Origin: Mucilaginibacter gilvus
GTDB lineage: Bacteria > Bacteroidota > Bacteroidia > Sphingobacteriales > Sphingobacteriaceae
DNA: 64,000 bases
Assembly: GCF_004054195.1 (NCBI RefSeq)
Contig: NZ_SBIW01000007.1
Coordinates: 186,001-250,000 of the forward strand
Direction of reading: 5' to 3'
This document shows, in pieces, positions 48,255-56,410 of this stretch (position 1 is its first letter; every line of letters begins with the position of its first letter). The notes under the pieces were generated by a model. The model ran no database searches and was not told the origin of the DNA. It worked only from the letters and a program-made list of their open reading frames with translations. The position numbers were made by a program, and so were the translations under genes.

Positions 48255-50621
48255 ATGCTGAAGAACTACTTTAAAATTACCTGGCGCAGTATTGCCAATA
48301 ATAAAATATCCTCGCTTATTAATATCGGCGGGCTCTCCGTGGGTATAGCAGTGAGTTTTATGTTGTTGCTGTATGTATACAACCAATACAGTTTTGATAA
48401 ATTCCACAATAATAGCGACCGGCTGTACCAGGTTTTTAAAAACCAACCATCAAACGGAGAAATAAGAACTAAAGCATTTACGCAGCAGCGGCTTGCCGGC
48501 GTGCTAAAAAAAGATTTCCCGGAAGTAGAGAATGTAGCACGCATCAACGAATCTAAAGAAGCACTCATCACCTTTAACGACAAAGGTATTAAAGTGAACA
48601 CCGTAGCATCTGACGCGGCGCTGTTTGACTTATTCAACTTTCAGTTGGTTTGGGGCGACAGGCGCACCGCACTTAGCGACCCAACCGGCATCGTAATTTC
48701 AGAATCAACCGCATTGGCCGTATTCGGCAACAGGAACCCGGTGGGGGAGATGATCCAATACGACAACCAATTCCCCATGAAAATAAGCGCGGTTATCAAA
48801 GATAACCCGCAAAATTCCAGTTTTACTTTTAAAGCCATCATACCATGGCAGGCTTTTTTAAACGAGATGCCCTGGCTAAAAGATGAAGGCTGGGATAATT
48901 ACTCCTATTTCACGTATGTGCGTTTAAGGCCCGGCACATCTTTGGAGGCGGTAAATGCCAAAATAAAAAACCTCATAGGGCAGCATTTCCCACAGGATAA
49001 GGCGGTGAAGCTATTTATGTTCCCGTTTACCAGGCTACATTTGTATGGCGAGTTTAAAAATGGTGTGAACACCGGCGGCAGCATCGAATATGTGCGGTTG
49101 TTTTTATTCCTTGCCATTGGCATATTGCTCATAGCTTGTATCAATTTCATGAATCTGTCAACTGCCAGGTCGGAAAGAAGGGCGCGCGAAGTTGGCATTC
49201 GCAAAGCCATTGGCGCAAGGCGCGGTTCGCTCATAAAACAATTCATGAGCGAGTCGCTACTGATGGCTTTTGCAGCTTTCCTGCTTTCCCTCATGCTCAT
49301 TATGGTATTACTTCCTGTGTTCAGGAATATCGTTAATATCAATTTAAGCCTGCCCTATGCCAACCCATGGGCCTGGTTAATGGCTTTGGCAGTTACAGTG
49401 TTTACAGGGTTGGTTGCAGGTAGTTATCCGGCACTTTTCCTTTCGTCGTTTAACCCGGTTAAGGTGTTGAAAGGGCAAATGATAAGCACACAAAGCAGCA
49501 TCCGCCCAAGGCAGGTGCTGGTGGTTATGCAGTTCACCTTTTCAACCTGCCTCATCATCTTCAGCATTTTTGTATACCGGCAAATAGGCTTTATTAAAAA
49601 CCGCCCGGTTGGTTACAACCGCGAAGGGATGATAGAGATCGCCTCTGATGGCAGGATGTACGACCAGTTCGATCTTTTCCGGCGCGATGCGCTGGCATCA
49701 GGCGCCATTACCGATGCTGCATTGATATCCGAACCTATAACCGGCGTTACCGGCGCCACCTGGAATAACACCTGGCCGGGACAGCTCCCCGGCGAGCGTA
49801 GTATCTCTATAGATTGTGTTGCGGCTACCTACCATTTTATTGATACTTACCAACTGCAATTAACCAGGGGGCGTGATTTTGCTGCCGGCCGCCCCTCAGA
49901 TTCTACCGCTGTTATACTTAACGAATCGGCAGTGAAACTGATGCGCTTAAAAGAACCCGTTGGGCAACAAATAACGTGGATGAACAGCAAGCGCACAATT
50001 ATAGGCGTAGTTAAGAATTTTGTATTGGCATCGCCTTACGAACCGGTGAAGCCAGTTATTATCGGGTTTTCGAAAGACTGGGCCACCAGTATAGGCTTGC
50101 GGCTCAACCCCAATACATCAATATCGCATAACCTGATAGTTTTAGAAAGCATCTACAAAAAATATAACCCTACGTACCCTTTCGAGTACAAATTTACCGA
50201 TGAAAGTTTTAGCGCCAAATTTCGTAACGAGAAATTACTCGGCACTATGGCAGTTTCATTTACCTGTTTAGCTATAATGTTGTCTGCGCTCGGGTTGTTT
50301 GGGCTTGCCTCATTCTCTGCCGAACGCAGGCGTAAGGAGATCAGCATCCGCAAAGTTTTGGGCGCAGGTACGGGCGCGCTATGGTTAAAACTTTCACAGG
50401 AGTTTTTGGTGTTGGTGGTACTGTCGTTCGTTATCGGCTCGCTTATTAGTTGGTACCATATCAGCAGGTGGTTGTCGCAATATACGTATCACACATCTAT
50501 CAGCATTTGGGTTTTTGTGGCTACGCTGGCTTTAAGCCTTGCCACTTGCCTTATTGCGGTAAGCTGGCAGGCTGTGAAGGCGGCCCTGGTAAACCCGGTG
50601 AAGAATTTGCGGAGTGAGTAA
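48255..50621 (+). CDS. FtsX-like/MacB-type ABC permease 11
   Basis: This 788-residue permease belongs to subgroup A (HLYGEFKNGVNTGGSIEYVRLF; ASPYEPVKPVIIGF in the second ectodomain). Coupling motifs are EVGIRKAIGA (about 311) and EISIRKVLGA (about 694), the second with Ser in place of the usual Gly. The loop after the second motif is also unusual (GTGALWLKLSQEFL). It is the last gene of the first part of the array; the next gene, recR, begins 126 bp downstream after a hairpin repeat. It probably reads from promoter D with permease 10. Confidence 0.92.
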   Translation: MLKNYFKITWRSIANNKISSLINIGGLSVGIAVSFMLLLYVYNQYSFDKFHNNSDRLYQVFKNQPSNGEIRTKAFTQQRLAGVLKKDFPEVENVARINESKEALITFNDKGIKVNTVASDAALFDLFNFQLVWGDRRTALSDPTGIVISESTALAVFGNRNPVGEMIQYDNQFPMKISAVIKDNPQNSSFTFKAIIPWQAFLNEMPWLKDEGWDNYSYFTYVRLRPGTSLEAVNAKIKNLIGQHFPQDKAVKLFMFPFTRLHLYGEFKNGVNTGGSIEYVRLFLFLAIGILLIACINFMNLSTARSERRAREVGIRKAIGARRGSLIKQFMSESLLMAFAAFLLSLMLIMVLLPVFRNIVNINLSLPYANPWAWLMALAVTVFTGLVAGSYPALFLSSFNPVKVLKGQMISTQSSIRPRQVLVVMQFTFSTCLIIFSIFVYRQIGFIKNRPVGYNREGMIEIASDGRMYDQFDLFRRDALASGAITDAALISEPITGVTGATWNNTWPGQLPGERSISIDCVAATYHFIDTYQLQLTRGRDFAAGRPSDSTAVILNESAVKLMRLKEPVGQQITWMNSKRTIIGVVKNFVLASPYEPVKPVIIGFSKDWATSIGLRLNPNTSISHNLIVLESIYKKYNPTYPFEYKFTDESFSAKFRNEKLLGTMAVSFTCLAIMLSALGLFGLASFSAERRRKEISIRKVLGAGTGALWLKLSQEFLVLVVLSFVIGSLISWYHISRWLSQYTYHTSISIWVFVATLALSLATCLIAVSWQAVKAALVNPVKNLRSE

Positions 50622-50727
50622 GGATAGTTCATAGGTGATGGCCCATGGTTTGTAGCCGAATTAGAGGTATCAGATCCGTTATGCCCAAAACTCGTGCATA
50701 TGAACTATCATCCATAACCATCAACTA
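50622..50727. repeat. GATAGTTCATAGGTGATGG inverted repeat between permease 11 and recR
   Basis: The left-arm words ATAGTTCATAGGTGATGG pair with the right-arm words TGAACTATCATCCATAACC, separated by about 60 nt of unrelated sequence. It could end the array transcript before recR. Confidence 0.5.
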
Positions 50728-50747
50728 ATTTTCTTTATTTTCGCACA

Positions 50748-51362
50748 ATGAATTTTTCGTCGAAACTGCTGGAGGATGCAGTTGCTGAATTTACTAAATT
50801 ACCTGGGGTGGGGCAAAAAACTGCCCTGCGTTTGGTGCTGCATCTGCTCAACCGGGAGAAGGAGGAAGTAACCCGTTTCAGTACCGCCATCAGTAGATTA
50901 AGAAACGAAATCCAGTTCTGCAGCACCTGCCACAATATCTCTGACAGCACTATTTGCGAGATCTGCGCTTCACATAAACGCGACCATTCTTTGGTTTGCG
51001 TGGTAGAAGATACGCGCGATGTAATGGCCATTGAGAACACCAACCAATATAACGGCGTATACCACGTACTTGGTGGCTTAATATCGCCAATGGATGGTGT
51101 GGGTCCGTCCGACCTGCAGGTGGATACATTGGTGGAAAGATTAAAGGAATCGGGTGTAAAAGAAATAATTTTCGCCCTTAGCGCCACCATGGAGGGCGAT
51201 ACCACTATTTTTTACCTGCATAAGCGGTTAAAACAATTTAATATAAATATCTCTACCATTGCCCGTGGCATAGCTTTTGGTGGTGAATTAGAGTACGTGG
51301 ACGAGATCACTTTAGGAAGGTCTATTGTGACAAGGGTTCCGTACGAAAATTCATTATCCTGA
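50748..51362 (+). CDS. recR: Recombination mediator protein RecR
   Basis: This cytosolic DNA-repair protein acts with RecF and RecO to load RecA on gapped DNA. It has 204 residues, the normal RecR length. The helix-hairpin-helix is at [18 protein letters not shown] (about 18-35). The four-Cys zinc finger is CSTC followed by CEIC (about 60-80). The Toprim domain spans about 83-180, with [12 protein letters not shown] and [16 protein letters not shown]. The start [15 protein letters not shown] matches other Bacteroidota RecR. Its stop is 6 bp from the glycosyltransferase start, so the three genes recR, GT2 and SDR appear to form an operon. Confidence 0.97.
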   Translation: MNFSSKLLEDAVAEFTKLPGVGQKTALRLVLHLLNREKEEVTRFSTAISRLRNEIQFCSTCHNISDSTICEICASHKRDHSLVCVVEDTRDVMAIENTNQYNGVYHVLGGLISPMDGVGPSDLQVDTLVERLKESGVKEIIFALSATMEGDTTIFYLHKRLKQFNINISTIARGIAFGGELEYVDEITLGRSIVTRVPYENSLS

Positions 51363-51368
51363 TTGCTT

Positions 51369-52205
51369 ATGAAACTCTCTGTTATTGTAGTTAATTACAA
51401 TATGTGCGCTTTGTTGAAGGCTTCGCTTAGCTCTTTAACTAAAGCTTGTAAGCATATTGATTATGAATTAATTGTGGTTGACGATGCGTCTACAGATCGT
51501 TCGGTAAAAATGCTGGAAACGGAGTTCCCAAAGGCCCACGCCATCCTGAATGAGAAGCAATTGGGTATCGCCAAAAGCCGCAACCTGGGGCTTGCAAAAG
51601 CAAACGGACAGTATGTTTTAATGGTCAATGCGGATACAATTACAGCCAGCAACGCGCTGGATGGCACACTGGCATTTATGGATGAGCATACCGATGCCGG
51701 CGGTGTTGGCGTGCGTATGCTAAACCCGCAGGGGCGCTTCTTGCATGTATCGCGCAGGGGCTTTAACAAGGCATGGGAAAACTTCTTTAAACTTACCGGC
51801 CTGGCAAAACACTTTGTAAAATCGAGGTTGTATAAGCACGAGAACAATAACTGGGTTGATGAATTTGAAACCGCCGAGGTTGACGTGATCAACGGCGCTT
51901 TTATGTTATTGCGCAGATCGGTATTGAACGAGGTGGGTGAGCTTGATGAGCGTTTAGCGATGTTCGGGCATGATATCGACTTATCTTACCGCATCCGCCT
52001 TGCGGGATATAAAAATTACTATTACCCCAAAACCTATATTCTTAACTATAGGAAGCACCTGGGCTCAAAATTTACCTGGAGCTACATCAGGCATTTTTAT
52101 GGTGCTATGATTATATTCGCTGCCAAATATATGTTCCGTATGCCGGAGATCAAGATGCCGGACGTACAGCAGATATTTGCCCCGAAATATGAACTTGAAA
52201 AATAA
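51369..52205 (+). CDS. Family 2 glycosyltransferase
   Basis: This cytosolic or membrane-associated GT-A fold enzyme of 278 residues starts at the ATG at 51369 (MKLSVIVVNYNM). Motifs are VVDDAST for nucleotide binding (about 40), a VNADTI segment at the usual DxD position (about 88), GAFMLLRRSVLNEVG and the acceptor-site acidic block GHDIDLSYRIRLAGY (about 195). No membrane helices are evident. It resembles dTDP-rhamnosyl-type transferases of cell-surface polysaccharide synthesis, but the sugar donor cannot be assigned. It lies between recR and the SDR gene, overlapping the latter by 17 bp. Confidence 0.9.
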   Translation: MKLSVIVVNYNMCALLKASLSSLTKACKHIDYELIVVDDASTDRSVKMLETEFPKAHAILNEKQLGIAKSRNLGLAKANGQYVLMVNADTITASNALDGTLAFMDEHTDAGGVGVRMLNPQGRFLHVSRRGFNKAWENFFKLTGLAKHFVKSRLYKHENNNWVDEFETAEVDVINGAFMLLRRSVLNEVGELDERLAMFGHDIDLSYRIRLAGYKNYYYPKTYILNYRKHLGSKFTWSYIRHFYGAMIIFAAKYMFRMPEIKMPDVQQIFAPKYELEK

Positions 52206-53004
52206 GGTAATTGTTATCACCGGTGCCTCATCTGGTATCGGTAAAGCCCTCGCCATAGAATTTGCCAATCGCGGCGCCAACCTGGTTTTAGGAGCAAGGC
52301 ATTACGTGAATTTGTGCACCATCGCTCAAAATATTGAAACTCATCAAAAAGTAAAGGCCGTTGCTGTACAATGCGATGTTACGGTTGAACAGGACTGCGC
52401 CATGCTGATCAAGCAAGCCGTATCAACCTTCGGTAGGGTAGATGTGCTTATCAATAACGCCGGTATCAGTATGCGCGCGCTTTTTAAAGATGTTGACCTA
52501 AAGGTTTTAAAAAGCCTGATGGACGTAAACTTTTGGGGCACTGTATACTGCACCAAATACGCCCTCCCCGAGATCACCAAAACAAAAGGCAGCATAGTGG
52601 GCGTGTCGTCCATAGCAGGTTATAAGGGCCTGCCGGGTCGTGCCGGCTATTCCGCCAGTAAATATGCCATGAATGGTTTTTTAGACGCCCTGCGCGTAGA
52701 AAACCTGAAAACAGGCGTACACATTATGGTGGCTTGCCCTGGCTTTACAGCATCCAACATCCGCAATACGGCGCTCGATAAAAGTGGCAAAGAGCAGGGC
52801 GAAAGTACACTGGAAGAAAATAAAATGATGACATCTGAAGAGGTGGCAACCATTATAGCCGATGGCGTGGAGGGCCGCACCCGCACACTCATAATGACCA
52901 CACAGGGCAAACTCACCGTTTTCCTCAGCAAATTCTTCCCTGCTTTTTTAGATAGGCAGGTGTATAAGGTTTTTGCAAAGGAGAGAAATGCTTTAGTTCA
53001 ATAG
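52189..53004 (+). CDS. Short-chain dehydrogenase/reductase
   Basis: This 271-residue classical SDR starts at the ATG at 52189 (MNLKNKVIVITGASSGIGKA), overlapping the end of the glycosyltransferase gene. The cofactor loop TGASSGIG, the structural NNAG, the catalytic Ser in GVSSIAG and the YSASKYAMNGF (YxxxK) motif are all present, as is the PGFT segment after strand 6. The C-terminus is basic and hydrophobic (LTVFLSKFFPAFLDRQVYKVF), which might bind membrane, as in lipid-modifying SDRs. The cofactor preference and substrate are unknown. It is last in the recR operon, followed by a hairpin. Confidence 0.93.
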   Translation: MNLKNKVIVITGASSGIGKALAIEFANRGANLVLGARHYVNLCTIAQNIETHQKVKAVAVQCDVTVEQDCAMLIKQAVSTFGRVDVLINNAGISMRALFKDVDLKVLKSLMDVNFWGTVYCTKYALPEITKTKGSIVGVSSIAGYKGLPGRAGYSASKYAMNGFLDALRVENLKTGVHIMVACPGFTASNIRNTALDKSGKEQGESTLEENKMMTSEEVATIIADGVEGRTRTLIMTTQGKLTVFLSKFFPAFLDRQVYKVFAKERNALVQ

Positions 53005-53019
53005 TTCAATAGTTCACTG

Positions 53020-53069
53020 GTGGGTTGTTGGACTTCCTTTATCTTTTTGTATTGAACAAACCCACCATG
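53020..53069. terminator. TGGTGGGTTGTT hairpin after the SDR gene
   Basis: TGGTGGGTTGTT and AACAAACCCACCA form a near-perfect stem around a T-rich loop just past the SDR stop, and probably end the recR operon transcript. Longer arms of AGTTCAATAGTTCA and TGAACTATTGAACC (53262 on) embrace the whole gap. Confidence 0.5.
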
Positions 53070-53238
53070 TCATCCCGAACGAGCTGCGGTGGAGTGTGTG
53101 CGGGGGCGAGGAGGGAACTTGTACGCCCTGCTTGGGCAATGCGCGGTCATATAAAAAGCTTGGATGCATGGCTTATAAGATTTCTCACGCTCGCCTTTCA
53201 CGCACCACCAACCACACGCTGGTTCGATGACATAATGT
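53067..53238. repeat. Imperfect inverted element, about 170 bp
   Basis: The ends TGTCATCCCGAACGAGC and GCTGGTTCGATGACA are imperfect reverse complements, and similarity continues inwards (GGTGGAGTGTG against CACACGC). It lies between convergent genes. This is the shape of a dispersed non-coding inverted-repeat element. Confidence 0.45.
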
Positions 53239-53265
53239 AGGATGTTTGGCTTTACCATCGCTGAA

Positions 53266-54213
53266 CTATTGAACCACTGAACCAAACAAGCTTATCTTGC
53301 TCATATCCAATACAATCCTGCCATCTTCATCCCGTTCAAACATCGGTACAAATTTAGCATCCCATACCATATCGGCGTAGGTGTAAGAGGTGCGGGAGTG
53401 TACGGTTTGAGAGAACGTGTCATCAAAGGCTTTTAGCAGCACCGAGAACGAAGCCTGCGTGCGTTCCAGTTCATCGGGCGTAATTTCGGCGAGGGGACTG
53501 TTCTCATCAAGGGGGTGTACTATTGTCCAGTTGAGGGTGAGGATGCTTACGTTAGAGCGCTCCAGTTCCAGCGGGAAGAACCGACGGGTGGCTTTTCCGT
53601 TCACTATCTCGTTATAGGAGAAGATGACCTCGATGCCCAGATCTATTAAAACATTCTTCCGCAGGTTGGAGATCCGGAACATCAGTCCTTTGCCGCTTTC
53701 CTGGTAGGGGCTTACCAGCAGGTTATCGCTGTACACAATTTTAGCCGATGGCTTAGAAAAACGTCCGTAAAGCAAACCCGTAGCTAACGCGAAAGCCAGC
53801 AAACCCATCATGGATTCGATAGCCGCAACGCTGTTTGCCACCACGCCCCGCGGACTGATGTGCCCGTAGCCCACGGTAGATATGGTTTGTGCCGAAAAGA
53901 AGAACGCGTCTAAAAAACGGCCGTAAGGCGTAATGCCGGTTGCACCATCCAGGCTATTCATACCTATGGACACGTATATGGTAGCAAAAAACAAGTTGGC
54001 AAAAAGATAGCCGCTCAGTACGATGAGCCAGAACTTGCCCCAACTCATTTTAATAAGGGTGTGGTAATTATCGGCTGTATTAAAAAATGCCAGCCCTTTA
54101 CGCCGCACATTCACCGAACCATCTTTGTTGATAAGCGGCTGGCTTTTGATAACCGGCTGTGGGCCAAAACCAAGGTCGTTTTCTGGATTTATCTTTTGTT
54201 CGCGTATGGACAT
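53266..54213 (-). CDS. Inward-rectifier (KirBac-type) potassium channel
   Basis: This 315-residue inner-membrane potassium channel has an outer helix at about 60-85 (FWLIVLSGYLFANLFFATIY), a pore helix and the selectivity filter TVGYGHISP (about 117), and an inner helix at about 130-150 (SVAAIESMMGLLAFALATGL). The C-terminal Ig-like cytoplasmic domain (about 165-305) has KGLMFRISNLRKNVLIDL, typical of the IRK family. The N-terminus has a Trp/Lys slide-helix stretch (DNYHTLIKMSWGKF). The gene stands alone on the minus strand between convergent recR-operon genes and the divergent trp leader. A perfect 10-bp inverted repeat sits 34 bp upstream of its start. Confidence 0.95.
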   Translation of the reverse strand: MSIREQKINPENDLGFGPQPVIKSQPLINKDGSVNVRRKGLAFFNTADNYHTLIKMSWGKFWLIVLSGYLFANLFFATIYVSIGMNSLDGATGITPYGRFLDAFFFSAQTISTVGYGHISPRGVVANSVAAIESMMGLLAFALATGLLYGRFSKPSAKIVYSDNLLVSPYQESGKGLMFRISNLRKNVLIDLGIEVIFSYNEIVNGKATRRFFPLELERSNVSILTLNWTIVHPLDENSPLAEITPDELERTQASFSVLLKAFDDTFSQTVHSRTSYTYADMVWDAKFVPMFERDEDGRIVLDMSKISLFGSVVQ

Positions 54214-54661
54214 CTGGTAATAATTAAATTGAATAAAAAAGCAATCTTGAATTAAATGCGGTCCATCTTTAATTCAATAACTACCTATGAAAAATGTGTG
54301 GATAGATGTATGAGCAATTTTACAGAAATTCCTTTACATTTTAAGGGCATCCCGGCCTTGGTGAGCTTATATCTGGTGTTTTACAAAAGTGTTTTATTGT
54401 GTTTTTTTATTTCGACGTAAAATATATACATTGTTCATAATAAACTATTTATAAATATCATCTAAAGTATAGGGGTGTTCCAAAGTGTTTCACAAAAAAC
54501 TGTAAAATACTGATAATCAATATGGTCTTAAAATAAGTGTTCCACATTTAAAAGTAGCACACCTAAGCCGACAGCTCAATAAAATTTAAACGCATTTGCT
54601 TTTGTAAAAACATCATTCCGCTTGCTTTTAGTGAAAAGTATTTCCATATTTGCCTTAACAA
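54214..54661. other. Divergent intergenic region between the Kir channel gene and the trp leader
   Basis: This AT-rich gap has no gene. It contains the inverted repeat TTGAATTAAA-N11-TTTAATTCAA (54247-54277). A trp promoter must lie in its right part, but I could not identify a convincing -33/-7 pair. Confidence 0.4.
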
Positions 54662-54715
54662 ATGAAAACAATAGCATTAAACAACAATTGGTGGTGGCTT
54701 AACGAAAACTCGTAA
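54662..54715 (+). CDS. trpL: trp operon leader peptide (three tandem Trp codons)
   Basis: A 17-codon open frame encodes MKTIALNNNWWWLNENS and a TAA, with three consecutive TGG codons at 54689-54697. It lies 75 bp upstream of trpD and directly before a stem pair that can switch between antiterminator and terminator. Trp is rare, so three in a row in a short leader just ahead of Trp-synthesis genes is strong evidence for ribosome-mediated attenuation. When charged tRNA-Trp is scarce, the ribosome should stall on these codons. Confidence 0.9.
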   Translation: MKTIALNNNWWWLNENS

Positions 54716-54780
54716 GGCAGCCTCATTTTTTGTTTTTTACAGATATACAGAAGGGTTGCCGCAAGGTAGCCCTTTTTTTA
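54716..54780 (+). promoter_or_regulatory. trp attenuator: antiterminator/terminator switch
   Basis: GGCAGCC (54716-54722) can pair with GGTTGCC (54754-54760) as antiterminator. Alternatively, AAGGGTTGCC (54751-54760) pairs with GGTAGCCCTT (54764-54773) around a GCAA loop, followed by a T run to 54779, forming an intrinsic terminator 10 bp before trpD. The leader stop codon abuts the antiterminator strand, so a ribosome that completes the leader would mask it and let the terminator form. Confidence 0.88.
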
Positions 54781-54789
54781 TGCCCTAAC

Positions 54790-55779
54790 ATGAAACAGAT
54801 ACTTAACCATCTTTTTGAACACAAAACCTTTAGCCGTGAGCAATCGAAAGAAATTTTGAAGAACATCGCACTGGGTAAATACAATAATTCGCAAATGGCC
54901 GCCTTTATGACTGCCTATTGTATGCGCAGCATCACAGTGAACGAACTGGAAGGTTTCCGCGATGCGATGCTAGAACTTTGCCTGCCTATCGACCTGGAAA
55001 CCGGTGAACTTATCGACCTTTGCGGCACCGGCGGCGATGGCAAGGATACATTTAATATCTCTACCCTTGCGTCATTCGTGGTAGCGGGGGCAGGTTATAA
55101 GGTGGCCAAACACGGCAACTACGGCGTTTCTTCGGGCTGCGGTTCATCCAACGTAATGGAGCATTTGGGCTATGTGTTCACCAACAATACCGATGCCCTC
55201 AAACGCAGCATTGATAAAGCAAATATCTGCTTCTTGCACGCGCCGCTTTTCCATCCGGCTATGAAAACTGTGGCGCCTATCCGCAGGGAATTGGGCGTGA
55301 AAACCTTTTTTAATATGCTTGGCCCATTGGTAAACCCCGCAAAACCGGGTAACCAGTTGGTAGGTGTATTTAACCTGGAACTGGCGAGGGTTTATGCTTA
55401 CCTGTACCAAAAATCGGGTATTAAATATACCATCCTAAACGCCTTAGACGGCTACGATGAGATTTCGCTCACCTGCGATTTTAAAACTTTCTCCGGCGAA
55501 GGCGAAAAGATGAATACCATAGAAAGCCTCGGCTTTGCCAAACTGAACGAGAACGAAATAACCGGCGGGCATACCGTTGGCGATTCGGCAGACATATTTA
55601 TGAAGGTGCTTAATGACGAAGCTACAAAAGCGCAAGCCAACGTAGTGTTGTCAAACGCGGCAATGGCCATTAAAACCATTTCGCCCGGCAAAACATTTGC
55701 AGATAGTTTTTACGAGGCAGAGGAATCGCTCACCAGCAAAAAAGCGCTGCGAAGCTTTAAAACTTTGATTGCGAGCTAA
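54790..55779 (+). CDS. trpD: Anthranilate phosphoribosyltransferase TrpD
   Basis: This cytosolic enzyme transfers phosphoribose from PRPP to anthranilate, the second step from chorismate to tryptophan. It has 329 residues from the ATG at 54790 (MKQILNHLFEHKTFSREQ). The frame is open upstream through the attenuator, so that extension is rejected. Signature motifs are DLCGTGGDGKDTFNIST (PRPP-binding, about 78) and KHGNYGVSSGCGSSNVMEHLG (about 105), then RRELGVKTFFNMLGPLVNP (about 165). The product is consumed by TrpF, encoded 1 bp downstream. There is no trpE or trpG upstream: the neighbour is the divergent Kir channel gene. Confidence 0.97.
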   Translation: MKQILNHLFEHKTFSREQSKEILKNIALGKYNNSQMAAFMTAYCMRSITVNELEGFRDAMLELCLPIDLETGELIDLCGTGGDGKDTFNISTLASFVVAGAGYKVAKHGNYGVSSGCGSSNVMEHLGYVFTNNTDALKRSIDKANICFLHAPLFHPAMKTVAPIRRELGVKTFFNMLGPLVNPAKPGNQLVGVFNLELARVYAYLYQKSGIKYTILNALDGYDEISLTCDFKTFSGEGEKMNTIESLGFAKLNENEITGGHTVGDSADIFMKVLNDEATKAQANVVLSNAAMAIKTISPGKTFADSFYEAEESLTSKKALRSFKTLIAS

Positions 55780-55780
55780 T

Positions 55781-56410
55781 ATGAAGATAAAGATTTGTGG
55801 TTTAAAACACCCGGATAATATCGAAGCCGTAGCGGCACTATCGCCCGATTATATGGGCTTTATCTGTTATAGCAGGTCGCCGCGCTTTATTGGGGAGCTT
55901 GACGAAGATATTTTGGCAACCCTGCCAGATAATATCCTTAAAACTGGAGTGTTTGTAAATGCCTCGGTAGAGCGCATCAACAAAACGATGAATAAATATG
56001 GTTTCGAGGCCATTCAGTTGCATGGTGCCGAAACCCCGGATAACTGCGCCATGTTCCGCACCAAAGTGACCGTTATCAAAGCTTTTGGTGTAAATGAGGA
56101 TTTTGATTTTAGCCGATTGGAAAATTACGCTAACAAAGTAGATTATTTCCTGTTCGATACCAAAACGGTAGCACATGGCGGCTCGGGCAAAACCTTTAAA
56201 TGGGAAGTGCTGAATAAATACACGGGCGATGTGCCTTTCTTTTTATCGGGCGGGTTAAGCCTGGAGAATTTGGCTGAAGTGGGTAGCATCAAACACCCTA
56301 TGCTGTATGGTGTTGATATGAACAGCAGGTTCGAATCGGCCCCGGCTTTAAAAGATGTAGATAAGCTTAAAGAAGCATTTAATATTATAAAAACATTCAA
56401 TAACAAATGA
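55781..56410 (+). CDS. trpF: Phosphoribosylanthranilate isomerase TrpF
   Basis: This 209-residue TIM-barrel enzyme converts phosphoribosylanthranilate to CdRP in tryptophan synthesis. The start is the ATG at 55781 ([17 protein letters not shown]), one base after the trpD stop. The catalytic Cys in KICGLK, QLHGAE (about 85), [15 protein letters not shown] with the usual phosphate-loop glycines (about 125-140), and the C-terminal GVDMNSRFE are the expected motifs. Length is normal. The trpC gene that usually lies between trpD and trpF in related operons is absent here. The stop overlaps the trpB start by 4 bp (ATGA), indicating translational coupling. Confidence 0.96.
   Translation: MKIKICGLKHPDNIEAVAALSPDYMGFICYSRSPRFIGELDEDILATLPDNILKTGVFVNASVERINKTMNKYGFEAIQLHGAETPDNCAMFRTKVTVIKAFGVNEDFDFSRLENYANKVDYFLFDTKTVAHGGSGKTFKWEVLNKYTGDVPFFLSGGLSLENLAEVGSIKHPMLYGVDMNSRFESAPALKDVDKLKEAFNIIKTFNNK

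Noticed and set aside
53025-53240. Plus- and minus-strand open frames of about 70 codons between the SDR and Kir genes.
   Set aside because: They coincide with an inverted-repeat element, have biased composition, and resemble no protein family.
54730-54789. Longer TrpD reading through the attenuator.
   Set aside because: The extension would be coded by the terminator hairpin and its T run; MKQILNHLF at 54790 is the normal TrpD start.
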